Positions 1 to 7,255 are shown, numbered from the stretch's first letter. The stretch is 7,577 bases of DNA from an uncultured Eubacteriales bacterium (GCA_900320925.1 ONUD01000017.1:1-7577), one strand, 5' to 3'. Numbers and translations: made by a program. The notes: generated from the sequence alone by a model not told the origin.

Positions 1-24
1 GAAAACCCTCCCAAAAGGAGGGTT
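1..24 (-). terminator. Rho-independent terminator after the cca-dnaD-dnaI-degV cluster
   Basis: On the minus strand, an 8-bp perfect stem (AACCCTCC, positions 24-17, pairing with GGAGGGTT, positions 11-4) encloses a 5-base loop and is followed by the start of a T-run (TTTTC) that is cut by the window edge. It begins 25 bases after the degV stop codon. The plus-strand side of the stem has no T-tract, so it serves the minus-strand cluster only. The full T-tract cannot be seen. Confidence 0.8.
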
Positions 25-49
25 AGAAGGTTGAAAAAATGTAAATCTT

Positions 50-904
50 TTATTTCGTAAGGAACAGTACGCCGATGCAACCCGGGCCGCAGTGGGACGA
101 AATGGTACAGCCTGCACGCTCGATAAAGATTTCGGTAAAATAATGCAGTTTGTCCAGTTCATTTTTCACGATTTCCACATACTGGTCACCAATACCGGCA
201 TGGGTGATAAAAATCTTGTCATTGCGGATTCTTTCATACCGTTCCAATTGTTCATGCACATACTGTACCAGCACGGTTTCCAGTTTTCCCCTGTACTTTT
301 TGCCGACAGTCATAGAGCCGTCCGCATTATTCACTTCGATACACGGTTTCAGTTTCAGCAGATTTGCCCCCAGCATGGCAAGTGTCGAACACCTGCCGCC
401 GGCACGCAGGTAATCCAGCTTGTCGATAATAAAACTGGAGTGGCATTTCGGGACAAGTGCCTTGATTTCCTCTGCAATCTCGGAAGCAAGCATTCCCTTT
501 GCAATGCGTCTTGCGGCTTCGATGACCAGATGACCGCTGCCGGAGGAGAGGTTGCAGGAGTTGATGGGATAGACATGACCGTCAAGCTGTTTGGCTGCCG
601 TCACGCAGTTCTGATAGGAAGAAGAGATAGCCGCACCAAGGTTGATATGTATAATATCATAGCCGTCCTCCACAAGCGGTCGGAAACGGTCAATATATTC
701 CTGTGTATTGACGGCGGCGGTTTTGGGAAGCTTTCCGGTTTTGGCAAAGTGGGCATAAATATCATCAGGCCTGATATTCACCCCATCTTCATAGCTTTTT
801 TCTTCCAGAATAATATGCAGAGGCATGAGTTCGGCCTTGCACCTTTCGAGCAATTCTCCGGAAATGTCACACGTGCTGTCGGCACTCAAAAATACGTTTC
901 GCAT
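50..904 (-). CDS. DegV family fatty-acid-binding protein (FakB-like)
   Basis: This 284-residue protein has the usual length and landmarks of the DegV family. Near the N-terminus is the DST (residues 9-11) phosphate-side loop, then the LGAAISSSYQN segment (89-99) where FakB proteins place the serine that contacts the fatty-acid carboxylate. The family signature LDYLRAGGR lies at 163-171, and the C-terminal SSHCGPGC (269-276) contains the conserved His-x-Gly-Pro-Gly. Known DegV/FakB proteins bind a fatty acid and present it to the kinase FakA for phosphorylation and phospholipid synthesis; no kinase gene is visible here. The ATG at 904-902 is chosen because AAAGGAG (918-912) lies 7 bases upstream. 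The gene starts 4 bases after the helicase-loader stop and is last in the cluster before a terminator. An oddity is that two cysteines flank the GPG motif. The family assignment is secure; the bound lipid and role are inferred. Confidence 0.93.
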   Translation of the reverse strand: MRNVFLSADSTCDISGELLERCKAELMPLHIILEEKSYEDGVNIRPDDIYAHFAKTGKLPKTAAVNTQEYIDRFRPLVEDGYDIIHINLGAAISSSYQNCVTAAKQLDGHVYPINSCNLSSGSGHLVIEAARRIAKGMLASEIAEEIKALVPKCHSSFIIDKLDYLRAGGRCSTLAMLGANLLKLKPCIEVNNADGSMTVGKKYRGKLETVLVQYVHEQLERYERIRNDKIFITHAGIGDQYVEIVKNELDKLHYFTEIFIERAGCTISSHCGPGCIGVLFLTK

Positions 905-908
905 ATTT

Positions 909-918
909 TCACTCCTTT
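909..918 (-). promoter_or_regulatory. degV ribosome binding site overlapping the loader stop codon
   Basis: AAAGGAG (918-912) runs directly into the TGA stop of the upstream gene (911-909), and the degV ATG follows 4 bases later. Ribosomes ending the loader gene therefore stop at the degV initiation site, which suggests coupled translation. Confidence 0.75.
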
Positions 919-1898
919 GCTTTCATTTTTTTTAGCTGGCGAATATCCGTTCCGACAAATTCCACCCTGTCGAGCATCCCGATAATACGGGAAATCATGC
1001 GGATATTATATTTTTCCTGAAGGTCTGATATCGTCAGATTGGTACTGATAATGGTAGGCTTGGAGGTAATCATTCGGGTATTGATGATATTATAGAGTGA
1101 AGAAACGGTGAAATTAGTCGTAAACTCCGTACCCAGGTCATCCAGTATAAGCAAATCACATTCTGTAATGGTTTGTTCTGTTTCATTGTCCGTTTTATTG
1201 CTGAAATGCTCTCTTTCGATTTTGTGGAGGATGGCAGGGGCAGACACATAGATAACCCCATGGCCGCTGTCAATGGCAGCTTTGGCAATAGCAAGAGAGA
1301 GATGGGTTTTGCCAAGTCCCGGTCCTCCCTGAAAGAGCAGACTGCGGGAATTTTCGGAAAATTCCCGGGCATACCGCCGGCAGAATCCCAGTACCATGGA
1401 CATATGGGTATAGTCACTGACAGGTCGTTCCGAAGAGGGGGCTTTGGAATAGTATTCCAGGGAGAATGTATCAAAATCCGACAGTTTCAGCGGTGAAATG
1501 GCATTGAGCTTCTGGTATTCGATATCACGGAGCAGGGCTTTCATACAGGTACATATTTTGTCGTCCACGAATCCGTAATCTCTGCACTTGTCGCACCGAT
1601 ACCACATTTCCAGATAATTGGCAGGCAGTCCGAATCCTGCAATCATGTCTGCCAGTTCTTTTTGGAGAGCCTGATTGTTCAGTTTAAGCTTGGCAAGCTC
1701 CATTTTGAGATCCTTACCGCCAAAGACCGCCTTTGCCGCCGCAACAGAGGTTTTGGCAATGGCATACTCGATTTCTTTGGCACGGGGAGAACGGCTGAAC
1801 AAAAGTTGCCTTCTTTGTTCCAGCTGCTGTTCATTTTTGATTCTCTGGCGTTCAAGGGCAGTTTTTGCCTGCATATAGGTTTCCGATGAATAGCCCAT
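909..1898 (-). CDS. dnaI: DnaI/DnaC-type replicative helicase loader (AAA+ ATPase)
   Basis: From the ATG at 1898 the protein has 329 residues. The N-terminal part (about 1-90) is charged and helical, likely coiled-coil. It is followed by a four-cysteine cluster (C102, C105, C116, C118) that resembles the zinc-binding region of DnaI-like loaders. The AAA+ core has Walker A GGPGLGKT (191-198), Walker B LLILDDLG (249-256), a sensor-1-like STN (285-287) and arginines R300 and R304 in the region where the Arg finger is expected. Known relatives load the hexameric replicative helicase onto DNA using ATP. An IstB transposition helper shares the fold, but there is no transposase nearby and the DnaD neighbour favours a replication role. 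The reading frame stays open upstream to 2105, but that part lies inside dnaD and is basic and low-quality. The chosen ATG has GAGGAG 7 bases upstream, formed by the last codons of dnaD. The helicase-loader family is confident; the exact symbol (dnaI or dnaC) is a naming choice. Confidence 0.9.
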   Translation of the reverse strand: MGYSSETYMQAKTALERQRIKNEQQLEQRRQLLFSRSPRAKEIEYAIAKTSVAAAKAVFGGKDLKMELAKLKLNNQALQKELADMIAGFGLPANYLEMWYRCDKCRDYGFVDDKICTCMKALLRDIEYQKLNAISPLKLSDFDTFSLEYYSKAPSSERPVSDYTHMSMVLGFCRRYAREFSENSRSLLFQGGPGLGKTHLSLAIAKAAIDSGHGVIYVSAPAILHKIEREHFSNKTDNETEQTITECDLLILDDLGTEFTTNFTVSSLYNIINTRMITSKPTIISTNLTISDLQEKYNIRMISRIIGMLDRVEFVGTDIRQLKKMKAKE

Positions 1899-1902
1899 GG
1901 TT

Positions 1903-1911
1903 TCACTCCTC
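1903..1911 (-). promoter_or_regulatory. Loader ribosome binding site formed by the last codons of dnaD
   Basis: GAGGAG (1911-1906) encodes the final Glu-Glu of the DnaD protein and is followed at once by its TGA stop (1905-1903), with the loader ATG 4 bases further on. The same GGAGTGA arrangement recurs at the next junction. It fixes the loader start at 1898 and implies translational coupling. Confidence 0.78.
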
Positions 1912-2889
1912 ATAGATGACGCTGGTACTCTCATACGCAGCAATATCATAGGTTGCCTGATAAGAGTCTTTCTTTTTCGGTTTTTTGGCTTGTTTTTCCG
2001 CCTTGACCTGTTCAGGGGTGGCAATGCCCGAACGGTGCCAGCGTTCGAGAATGGAATTGGTATACTTGGCGATATACTTTCCTTTGGCATCCACGCACGT
2101 TTCATATGCTTTCCGAATCATGTCGGTCGTAAAATGCCACTGATTGACCCACATTTCCGCAAAGGCGATTTCCTGTTCCGTGGGAGAGTGTTCCTCCTGC
2201 CCGATGGTACGCTGTACGATTCTGGCGGCATTCCTGCCGCTTGTCAGATACTTGATCTGCTGATCCGCCAGTTCCAGTGTATTGATTTCCCTGTCCGACC
2301 ATTCAATGGCAACTTTTTCGATGTACCGCATATGGCACTTGCCGATCTCGGCGGCATATTGCATCAGCATGATAATGACCTCGATGGGCAGACCATAATG
2401 TTCATAGATGAGCATCAGCGTGGCACGGTCATTCGGACTGGTGATTCTGCCAAAAATCTCATCTGCTGACTGCATCAGGAACGCAATATTCTGATCCTCA
2501 CTCATGCGTTGGGCAATGTATTTCATATCAGGCTTTTCGGGACGTGAAAGGACGGCTTTTGGTTTGGGTTCTTGCTGCACCGGCGGCGGTGAGGCAGGCA
2601 CCGCTTCTTCCCTGCTTTCGGTCAACAGTGGGGGCGGCTGTATGGCACCGTCCAAAACGGCAATCATGCCTGTTTCCGTCCAGTACTGCATACAATCCCT
2701 GACGTCAGCCGCCTGCATATTCAGAGCATTGGCAATTTCCTCCACGGTAAATCCCTTATCCGCATTTCTCAGCACCCACAAAATGACTTTAAGCTGTGCC
2801 GCCCCTGCCAGCTTGAGATGCTTGTCCACCAGCTCGCTCGGCACGGCAAAGACACTTTTCCATGCTCCTAAATTGATATGATATTCCAT
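1903..2889 (-). CDS. dnaD: DnaD-domain replication initiation protein
   Basis: This 328-residue protein begins with a winged-helix-like region (about 15-85, including a helix-turn-helix-like stretch near FTVEEIANALNMQAADVRDC). A proline-rich linker follows (about 85-120), and then two DnaD/DnaB2-type helical domains: the first near 130-205 and the second near 230-285. The second ends in the family YxxxIxxxW pattern (Y276, I280, W284). The C-terminal tail is lysine-rich (299-307). DnaD-family proteins remodel DNA at the origin or at restart sites and help bring in the helicase loader. The very next gene is such a loader, which supports that role. The ATG at 2889 lies inside the 3' end of cca, giving a 22-base overlap, with a moderate GGAAGTGG binding site just upstream. 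The two-domain layout is longer than Bacillus DnaD (about 230 residues), so a phage-type or DnaB-like paralogue is a possible alternative. The domain family is clear. Confidence 0.9.
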   Translation of the reverse strand: MEYHINLGAWKSVFAVPSELVDKHLKLAGAAQLKVILWVLRNADKGFTVEEIANALNMQAADVRDCMQYWTETGMIAVLDGAIQPPPLLTESREEAVPASPPPVQQEPKPKAVLSRPEKPDMKYIAQRMSEDQNIAFLMQSADEIFGRITSPNDRATLMLIYEHYGLPIEVIIMLMQYAAEIGKCHMRYIEKVAIEWSDREINTLELADQQIKYLTSGRNAARIVQRTIGQEEHSPTEQEIAFAEMWVNQWHFTTDMIRKAYETCVDAKGKYIAKYTNSILERWHRSGIATPEQVKAEKQAKKPKKKDSYQATYDIAAYESTSVIYEE

Positions 2890-4211
2890 GACACCACTTC
2901 CGACAACAGTCTTTCTTTTTGATTTTCCAATTCACAGTCAATGACCTTTTCCAGCAGTCTGTTCAGGCATTGTCCTATCCTTTTTCCGTCCGTCATCCCC
3001 AGAGCCTGCAAATCCCTGCCATTGACTGCCAGCGTCCTGAGGGTAAAATCATTGTCCTTTGCCGCTTCCTCCCGATAGACAGCTTCCAGAGCATCCACAT
3101 AATCCAGGGTTTCCTGCAAGTGCTGAGGACTTTGTGCTTTGGCATCGGCTCTTTTCAGTTCCAGCAGGTCGGGAAAGCGTTCCATCCCTGTCTTTGCAAT
3201 CATTTTCCGTACATTTTTCCGCTGTGCAGGGACTCGCACATCATGCATTTTGATAAGCCGGCACACATTGCTGATGGTTTTTTTATCGCATTTCAGCCGT
3301 TTCAGAATCTGCTCTGCCATGCCCTCGCTGACATCGGGATGACCGTGGAAATGGTCAATCCCTCTTTCATCCCGGCGATGGCACTGCGGCTTGCCTATAT
3401 CATGAAACAAGGCTGCCAGACGCAAGGTTTTGGTTGGTCGAATCGCCGCCACCGCTTTGACGGTATGTGTCCACACATCATAGCAATGGTAGGGATTATG
3501 CTGTGCAAATCCCGCCATTGGCAGGATTTCAGGCATGAATACTCCCAGCACATCAGGATATGCCAGCAGCACTTGTTCCGCATGACCGCCTTGCAAAAGC
3601 TTCACCAGTTCCGAAAAAATCCGTTCAGCGGAGATATGGTGCAGCAATGCCGCATTCCGATGGATACTTTCCGCCGTGACAGGTTCAATGGAAAAGCCAA
3701 GGACGCTTGCAAACCGCAATGCCCGCAGGATTCGCAGGGCATCTTCGCCAAAGCGTTTGTCCGGCTCGCCGACACACCGCAGTACCTTGTTGGCCATATC
3801 CGACAAGCCGCCAAAGTCATCTTGCAGTCCCTTTTCAGGACTGTAGGCAAGGGCATTGATGGTAAAATCCCGTCTTGCCAGATCCTCATGCAGACTCCTG
3901 ACAAACTGCACGCTTTCAGGGTGACGGTTATCCCGATAAATGCCGTCCGTGCGAAAGGTGGTAATCTCGTAATTCTGCCCCTCCACACGCACAGTCACCG
4001 TGCCATGCTTCAAGCCATTTTGGATGATGTTGTCCGCATGGAGAACGGTCAGTGTTTCCTCGGGCAGAGCAGAGGTACAGATGTCCCAGTCAGACGGCTC
4101 CTTCCCCATCACGCTGTCACGTACACATCCTCCGACTGCATACGTTTCATAGCCGTTTTGCTCCAGTGTATCAATGATCGCTTTCACCGCTTCCGGCATT
4201 ATGAGCTTCAT
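2868..4211 (-). CDS. cca: CCA-adding tRNA nucleotidyltransferase (class II, with HD domain)
   Basis: This 447-residue enzyme adds or repairs the 3'-terminal CCA of tRNAs, using CTP and ATP without a nucleic acid template. Class II motifs appear in order: YAVGGCVRD (24-32), the metal-binding DWD (41-43), RRDFTINA (113-120), and the EDALR element (156-160) that acts as the amino-acid template for nucleotide choice, followed by ILRALRFA. An HD-type region follows, with HDIG at 270-273 and HGH at 289-291. The C-terminal module GRDLQALGMTDGKRIG (398-413) resembles that of long bacterial Cca proteins. The ATG at 4211 has an ideal AGGAGG (4222-4217) 5 bases upstream; an in-frame ATG four codons later is less well placed. 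It opens the cca-dnaD-loader-degV cluster, and its stop codon lies 22 bases inside dnaD. All catalytic motifs are intact. Separate CC- and A-adding enzymes exist in some bacteria, but the intact EDxxR and single long form fit a full CCA enzyme. Confidence 0.95.
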   Translation of the reverse strand: MKLIMPEAVKAIIDTLEQNGYETYAVGGCVRDSVMGKEPSDWDICTSALPEETLTVLHADNIIQNGLKHGTVTVRVEGQNYEITTFRTDGIYRDNRHPESVQFVRSLHEDLARRDFTINALAYSPEKGLQDDFGGLSDMANKVLRCVGEPDKRFGEDALRILRALRFASVLGFSIEPVTAESIHRNAALLHHISAERIFSELVKLLQGGHAEQVLLAYPDVLGVFMPEILPMAGFAQHNPYHCYDVWTHTVKAVAAIRPTKTLRLAALFHDIGKPQCHRRDERGIDHFHGHPDVSEGMAEQILKRLKCDKKTISNVCRLIKMHDVRVPAQRKNVRKMIAKTGMERFPDLLELKRADAKAQSPQHLQETLDYVDALEAVYREEAAKDNDFTLRTLAVNGRDLQALGMTDGKRIGQCLNRLLEKVIDCELENQKERLLSEVVSWNIISI

Positions 4212-4222
4212 GTTTTCCTCCT

Positions 4223-4260
4223 AAAAACAAAGCACCTCCAATGACTGCATTGAAGATGCT
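4223..4260 (-). terminator. secG terminator or attenuator abutting the cca ribosome binding site
   Basis: On the minus strand, a 13-bp stem (AGCATCTTCAATG, 4260-4248, with CATTGGAGGTGCT, 4243-4231, including a few G-T pairs) closes a 4-base loop. TTGTTTTT (4230-4223) follows immediately. This is a canonical rho-independent terminator 18 bases after the secG stop. Its last T is followed by one A, which begins the AGGAGG ribosome binding site of cca, leaving no space for a promoter between hairpin and gene. Confidence 0.85.
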
Positions 4261-4278
4261 TTTCGATGATCTTAACTA

Positions 4279-4782
4279 TTAACCCTCAGCAGAAGATTCA
4301 GCAGCTTCACTTGCCTGTTCGGAAGCCTCGGCAGTGGATTCAGCCGCTTCACTTGCCTGCTCGGAAGTTTCGGCAGAAGATTCAGCCGCACTTTCCTGTT
4401 GGGAAGTCTCGGCAGTGGATTCAGTCGCTTCACTTGCCTGTTCGGAAGTCTCGGCAGACGTTTCACCGCCCTCTGTTGAAACCTCGGACACAACAGAAGT
4501 TTCTGTTTCGGTTGTTTTGCCGTTATCCTTGCCTGTCAGCCCGAAATATGACAGGGCATTCAAAAGAACTACCAATACAAAGAACGTGACCGCACAATAT
4601 TTGGTAACTCTTGCAAACAAGGCATCTGCGGTTTTTGCCTTTCCCCTCTTGAGGAAAGAATCCGCACCGCCTGTAATGGTTCCCAGACCTGCATCATGTC
4701 CCTCCTGCAAAATGATCACGATAATCATGATGACCGAAAGAATCAACACCAATGCTCCGACTACGATCTCCCAAATTCCCAT
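4279..4782 (-). CDS. secG: Preprotein translocase subunit SecG with long acidic repeat tail
   Basis: This 167-residue membrane protein is an auxiliary subunit of the SecYEG channel. It shows the family plan: a first membrane helix (about 5-25), then LQEGHDAGLGTITGGADSFL (25-44), the conserved cytoplasmic loop with its GLG and GGA elements, and a second membrane helix (about 62-82). SecG proteins of this group are usually about 70-110 residues. Here an extra tail of roughly 85 residues follows, rich in Ser, Glu, Ala and Thr, with no Lys or Arg after residue 89, built from 14-residue repeats. With the known outside/outside SecG topology the tail would lie outside the membrane; this is inference. 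The ATG at 4782 is chosen because AGGAGGA (4797-4791) lies 8 bases upstream. A longer reading from a TTG at 4827 would begin almost at the predicted transcription start and lacks a leader. The gene has its own promoter upstream and a terminator downstream. Confidence 0.93.
   Translation of the reverse strand: MGIWEIVVGALVLILSVIMIIVIILQEGHDAGLGTITGGADSFLKRGKAKTADALFARVTKYCAVTFFVLVVLLNALSYFGLTGKDNGKTTETETSVVSEVSTEGGETSAETSEQASEATESTAETSQQESAAESSAETSEQASEAAESTAEASEQASEAAESSAEG
4295..4459 (-). repeat. 42-bp tandem repeats (four units) encoding the SecG tail
   Basis: Four consecutive units begin with GATTCAG on the plus strand, at 4295-4336, 4337-4378, 4379-4417 and 4418-4459. Three are 42 bases and one is 39, having lost one codon, so the frame is kept. 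The encoded consensus is A-E-T/A-S-E-Q-A-S-E-A-A/T-E-S-S/T. Units differ by scattered substitutions, so the array is not recent identical duplication but may still change length. Confidence 0.9.
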
Positions 4783-4830
4783 ATTGTATATCCTCCTAAA
4801 AAGTATCTCATTGCTTAACAATACCAATTA

Positions 4831-4859
4831 ATGATAACACATTATTCCGACAAAATCAA
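4831..4859 (-). promoter_or_regulatory. Sigma-A-type promoter for secG
   Basis: On the minus strand TTGATT (4859-4854) is separated by exactly 17 bases from TATCAT (4836-4831), which matches the -10 consensus at five of six positions and is preceded by TGT, an extended -10 element. The predicted start near 4824 gives a leader of about 40 bases before the secG ATG at 4782. It sits in the 126-base gap between the topoisomerase gene and secG, so secG need not depend on upstream transcription. Confidence 0.75.
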
Positions 4860-4908
4860 GAGATTTATCAAAGTTTTACATAAAATTTTTCCTTAAAAAT
4901 TTGTCAAT

Positions 4909-7146
4909 TTACTCCAAACGCATTTGTTCGCTTTCTTCATCGCCTCTTGGAAGCTGTCCGCAAGCGGGCAGTGCCTTGGTACGGTAGCGTTCAGGCTTGG
5001 CAAGCATTCCTTCCTCATACACACAGGCGGACAGGATTCTATGCCCCCTTTTCAGTTTGAACAACGCAACTCCCTGTGCATTTCTGGACGCTTTTGCCAG
5101 CAGTTCCGATGCTTTGAACAGCAGAATCCTGCCTGATGAGGATTTCACCATTATCTCGCAGTCATCACTCTCGGTATATAAGATAGCCGCCAAAGGATCT
5201 TTATCGGAATAGGCACCCGTCAGTTTTTTGCGGTTGGTCTTGGTGGCATAGGACGACAGCGGTACTTTTGCCGCCTTGCCGTTCTCGAAAAAGAAAAACA
5301 CATATCCCTGATAATCCTTGGTGGGAATCATATAGACGGCATTTTCCCCTTCATCAAAGCCCAGTTTTGACGGAATATATTCTCCCAATACGCTTGCTTT
5401 GGTATCGGCAAACAGGGGGGCTTTGGTCTTGTATGCCTGACAGCGGTCGGAGAAAAAAATCAGTTCTGTATTGTTGGTCGTTTCAAAGTGCTGGAGCATG
5501 GCATCGCCCTCTTTGAATTTCTGTTCGCCGCCCATCCGCAGGGAAAGCGGGGTAATTTTCTTGAAATAGCCCTCTTTCGTAAAGAACAGGTTGACGGCAT
5601 AATCAGGTACTTCCTCTTCCACCTCATCCTCTTGGATTTCATCGGCATACAGAATCATGCTTTTACGGGGCTGACCATACTTTTTGATAATGGCTTCCAG
5701 CTCTTTGATAATGATTTTTCTGATTTTCGCATTACTGCCGACAATGGCCTCTAATTCCTGTATATCCTTTTCCAGCTGTGCAATATCCTGTGTACGCTTG
5801 AGAATATACTCCCTGTTGAGATTGCGGAGCTTGATTTCGGCTACATACTCTGCCTGTATCTCGTCTATGCCAAAGCCGTCCATCAAATTCGGAATGACCT
5901 GTGCTTCCTCCTCGGTATGGCGGATAATCGCAATCGCCTTGTCGATATCCAGCAAAATTTTGGCAAGACCCCTGAGCAGGTGCAGTCTGTCCTGTTTTTT
6001 GTGCAGGTCAAAGTAGGTTCTTCTCTTGACGCACTCGATACGGAATGCCGACCACTCATTCAGCAGTTCTCGTACTCCCAATACTCTCGGGGTACCTGCA
6101 ATCAGCACATTGAAGTTGCAGGAAAAGCTGTCCTCCAGGGGTGTCATTTTGTAGAGCTTCTGCATGACCTTATCGGGATTCATGCCGCGTTTCAGGTCGA
6201 TGGTGATTTTTAGACCGTCAATGCCCGTTTCATCCCGTATATCGGCAATTTCCTTGATTTTGCCCTGCTTCACGAGGTCGATAATTTTTTCAATCACGGC
6301 TTCTGCGGTCGTTGTCTGAGGGATACTGGAAATATCAATACAGTTGGCAAATTTATCATAGGTATATCTGCCCCGCATTTTGATACTGCCCCTGCCTGTT
6401 TGGTAGATGCTTTCCATTGCCCTGCGGTCATAGATAATCTGTGCCCCGCCTGTAAAGTCAGGTGCCAGCAGGGTGGACATGATGTCGAAATTCTCATCTT
6501 TCAGCAATCCAATGGTGGTACGGCACACTTCCTCCAAATTGAACGAACAGATAGAACTTGCCATACCGACCGCAATGCCCGTATTGGCATTGACCAGCAC
6601 GGACGGAAAGGCTGCCGGCAAAAGGGTGGGTTCTTTCAGCGTATTATCATAGTTGTCCACAAAGTCCACGGTATCCTTGTCAATATCATTGAACAGCTCA
6701 TTGCAGATACTGTCAAGCTTTGCTTCGGTATAGCGGGACGCCGCCCAAGCCATGTCACGGCTGTAAAACTTGCCAAAATTGCCTTTGGAATCGACAAACG
6801 GGTGCAGGAGTGCTTCATAGCCACGGCTGAGTCTTACCATGGTGTCATAGATGGCACTGTCCCCGTGGGGATTCAGCTTCATGGTCTGTCCGACAATATT
6901 CGCTGATTTGGTACGGGTTGTGCCGAGCAGACCCATTTTGTACATGGTATACAGCAGTTTCCGGTGGGACGGCTTGAAACCGTCAATTTCGGGGATTGCT
7001 CTTGACATGATGACACTCATGGCATAGGGCATATAATTTTCTTCTATGGTGTCGGCGATTTTCTGTTCGACAATTTCGCCTGCCCCTGCAATATATCCCT
7101 GCATTTTGGGCATTTGAGTGCTTGATGCTTTCTTTTTTCTTGCCAT
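4909..7146 (-). CDS. parC: Type IIA DNA topoisomerase subunit A, ParC-like (GyrA/ParC family)
   Basis: This 745-residue protein is the DNA cutting and rejoining subunit of an ATP-dependent type II topoisomerase, which works with a GyrB/ParE partner not present here. The N-terminal winged-helix domain carries LNPHGDSAIYDTMVRLSRG (91-109), the helix that holds the quinolone-contact Ser and Asp (S97, D101, both the sensitive-type residues). The catalytic tyrosine is Y139 in AASRYTEAKL, next to R138. A coiled-coil tower region lies about 370-490, including a leucine- and charge-rich stretch around 433-490. A short beta-propeller-like C-terminal domain follows from about 515 to 712. I see no QRRGGKG GyrA box; MGGEQKFKEGD (538-548) lies in the comparable area. 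This points to a topoisomerase IV-like enzyme rather than gyrase. The segment IPEIDGFKPSHRKLLY (51-66) differs from the common DVRDGLKPVHRR form, a divergence I recall from clostridial second paralogues. The start has AAAGGA and GAGGAG shortly upstream of the ATG. The family is certain, the gyrase/topo IV choice less so. Confidence 0.9.
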   Translation of the reverse strand: MARKKKASSTQMPKMQGYIAGAGEIVEQKIADTIEENYMPYAMSVIMSRAIPEIDGFKPSHRKLLYTMYKMGLLGTTRTKSANIVGQTMKLNPHGDSAIYDTMVRLSRGYEALLHPFVDSKGNFGKFYSRDMAWAASRYTEAKLDSICNELFNDIDKDTVDFVDNYDNTLKEPTLLPAAFPSVLVNANTGIAVGMASSICSFNLEEVCRTTIGLLKDENFDIMSTLLAPDFTGGAQIIYDRRAMESIYQTGRGSIKMRGRYTYDKFANCIDISSIPQTTTAEAVIEKIIDLVKQGKIKEIADIRDETGIDGLKITIDLKRGMNPDKVMQKLYKMTPLEDSFSCNFNVLIAGTPRVLGVRELLNEWSAFRIECVKRRTYFDLHKKQDRLHLLRGLAKILLDIDKAIAIIRHTEEEAQVIPNLMDGFGIDEIQAEYVAEIKLRNLNREYILKRTQDIAQLEKDIQELEAIVGSNAKIRKIIIKELEAIIKKYGQPRKSMILYADEIQEDEVEEEVPDYAVNLFFTKEGYFKKITPLSLRMGGEQKFKEGDAMLQHFETTNNTELIFFSDRCQAYKTKAPLFADTKASVLGEYIPSKLGFDEGENAVYMIPTKDYQGYVFFFFENGKAAKVPLSSYATKTNRKKLTGAYSDKDPLAAILYTESDDCEIMVKSSSGRILLFKASELLAKASRNAQGVALFKLKRGHRILSACVYEEGMLAKPERYRTKALPACGQLPRGDEESEQMRLE

Positions 7147-7185
7147 AAATTCCTTTGCTCCTCAAAAAAATATCAAACAATAAAT

Positions 7186-7216
7186 GGGCAAATCTAAAAA
7201 TCAGGTGCATTTGCCC
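7186..7216 (-). other. Small hairpin in the topoisomerase leader
   Basis: GGGCAAAT and ATTTGCCC (7216-7209 with 7193-7186 on the minus strand) form a perfect 8-bp inverted repeat around a 15-base loop, about 40 bases before the start codon. A T-rich stretch follows (ATTTATTGTTTGATATTTTTTT), but the T-run is not directly at the stem, so it is a poor terminator. It could be a leader structure or a protein binding site. Confidence 0.45.
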
Positions 7217-7255
7217 GATGCTTGACATTGCAACGGAAACTTGATTGCCGCCACG

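Noticed and set aside
92..985. Plus-strand open frame of 297 codons opposite degV
   Set aside because: Antisense to a clear DegV gene, with a His/Cys/Phe-rich composition typical of shadow frames and no family signature.
1899..2105. Upstream extension of the helicase-loader reading frame
   Set aside because: It overlaps dnaD in another frame, encodes a basic proline-rich sequence unlike loaders, and the ATG at 1898 has a better ribosome binding site and spacing.
2919..4244. Long plus-strand open frame of 441 codons opposite cca
   Set aside because: It lies almost entirely antisense to cca, which has every catalytic motif; the antisense product shows no recognisable family motifs. It is a shadow of codon bias.
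4783..4827. Longer SecG start at a TTG codon at 4827
   Set aside because: The predicted transcription start is near 4824, so the TTG would have no leader or ribosome binding site; the ATG at 4782 has AGGAGGA at a good distance and starts directly before the first membrane helix.
4868..4907. TTGACA (4907-4902) and the AT-only inverted repeat AAATTTTT/AAAAATTT after the topoisomerase stop
   Set aside because: No good -10 sequence lies 16-18 bases from the TTGACA, and the inverted repeat has only A-T pairs in the stem, too weak for a normal terminator.
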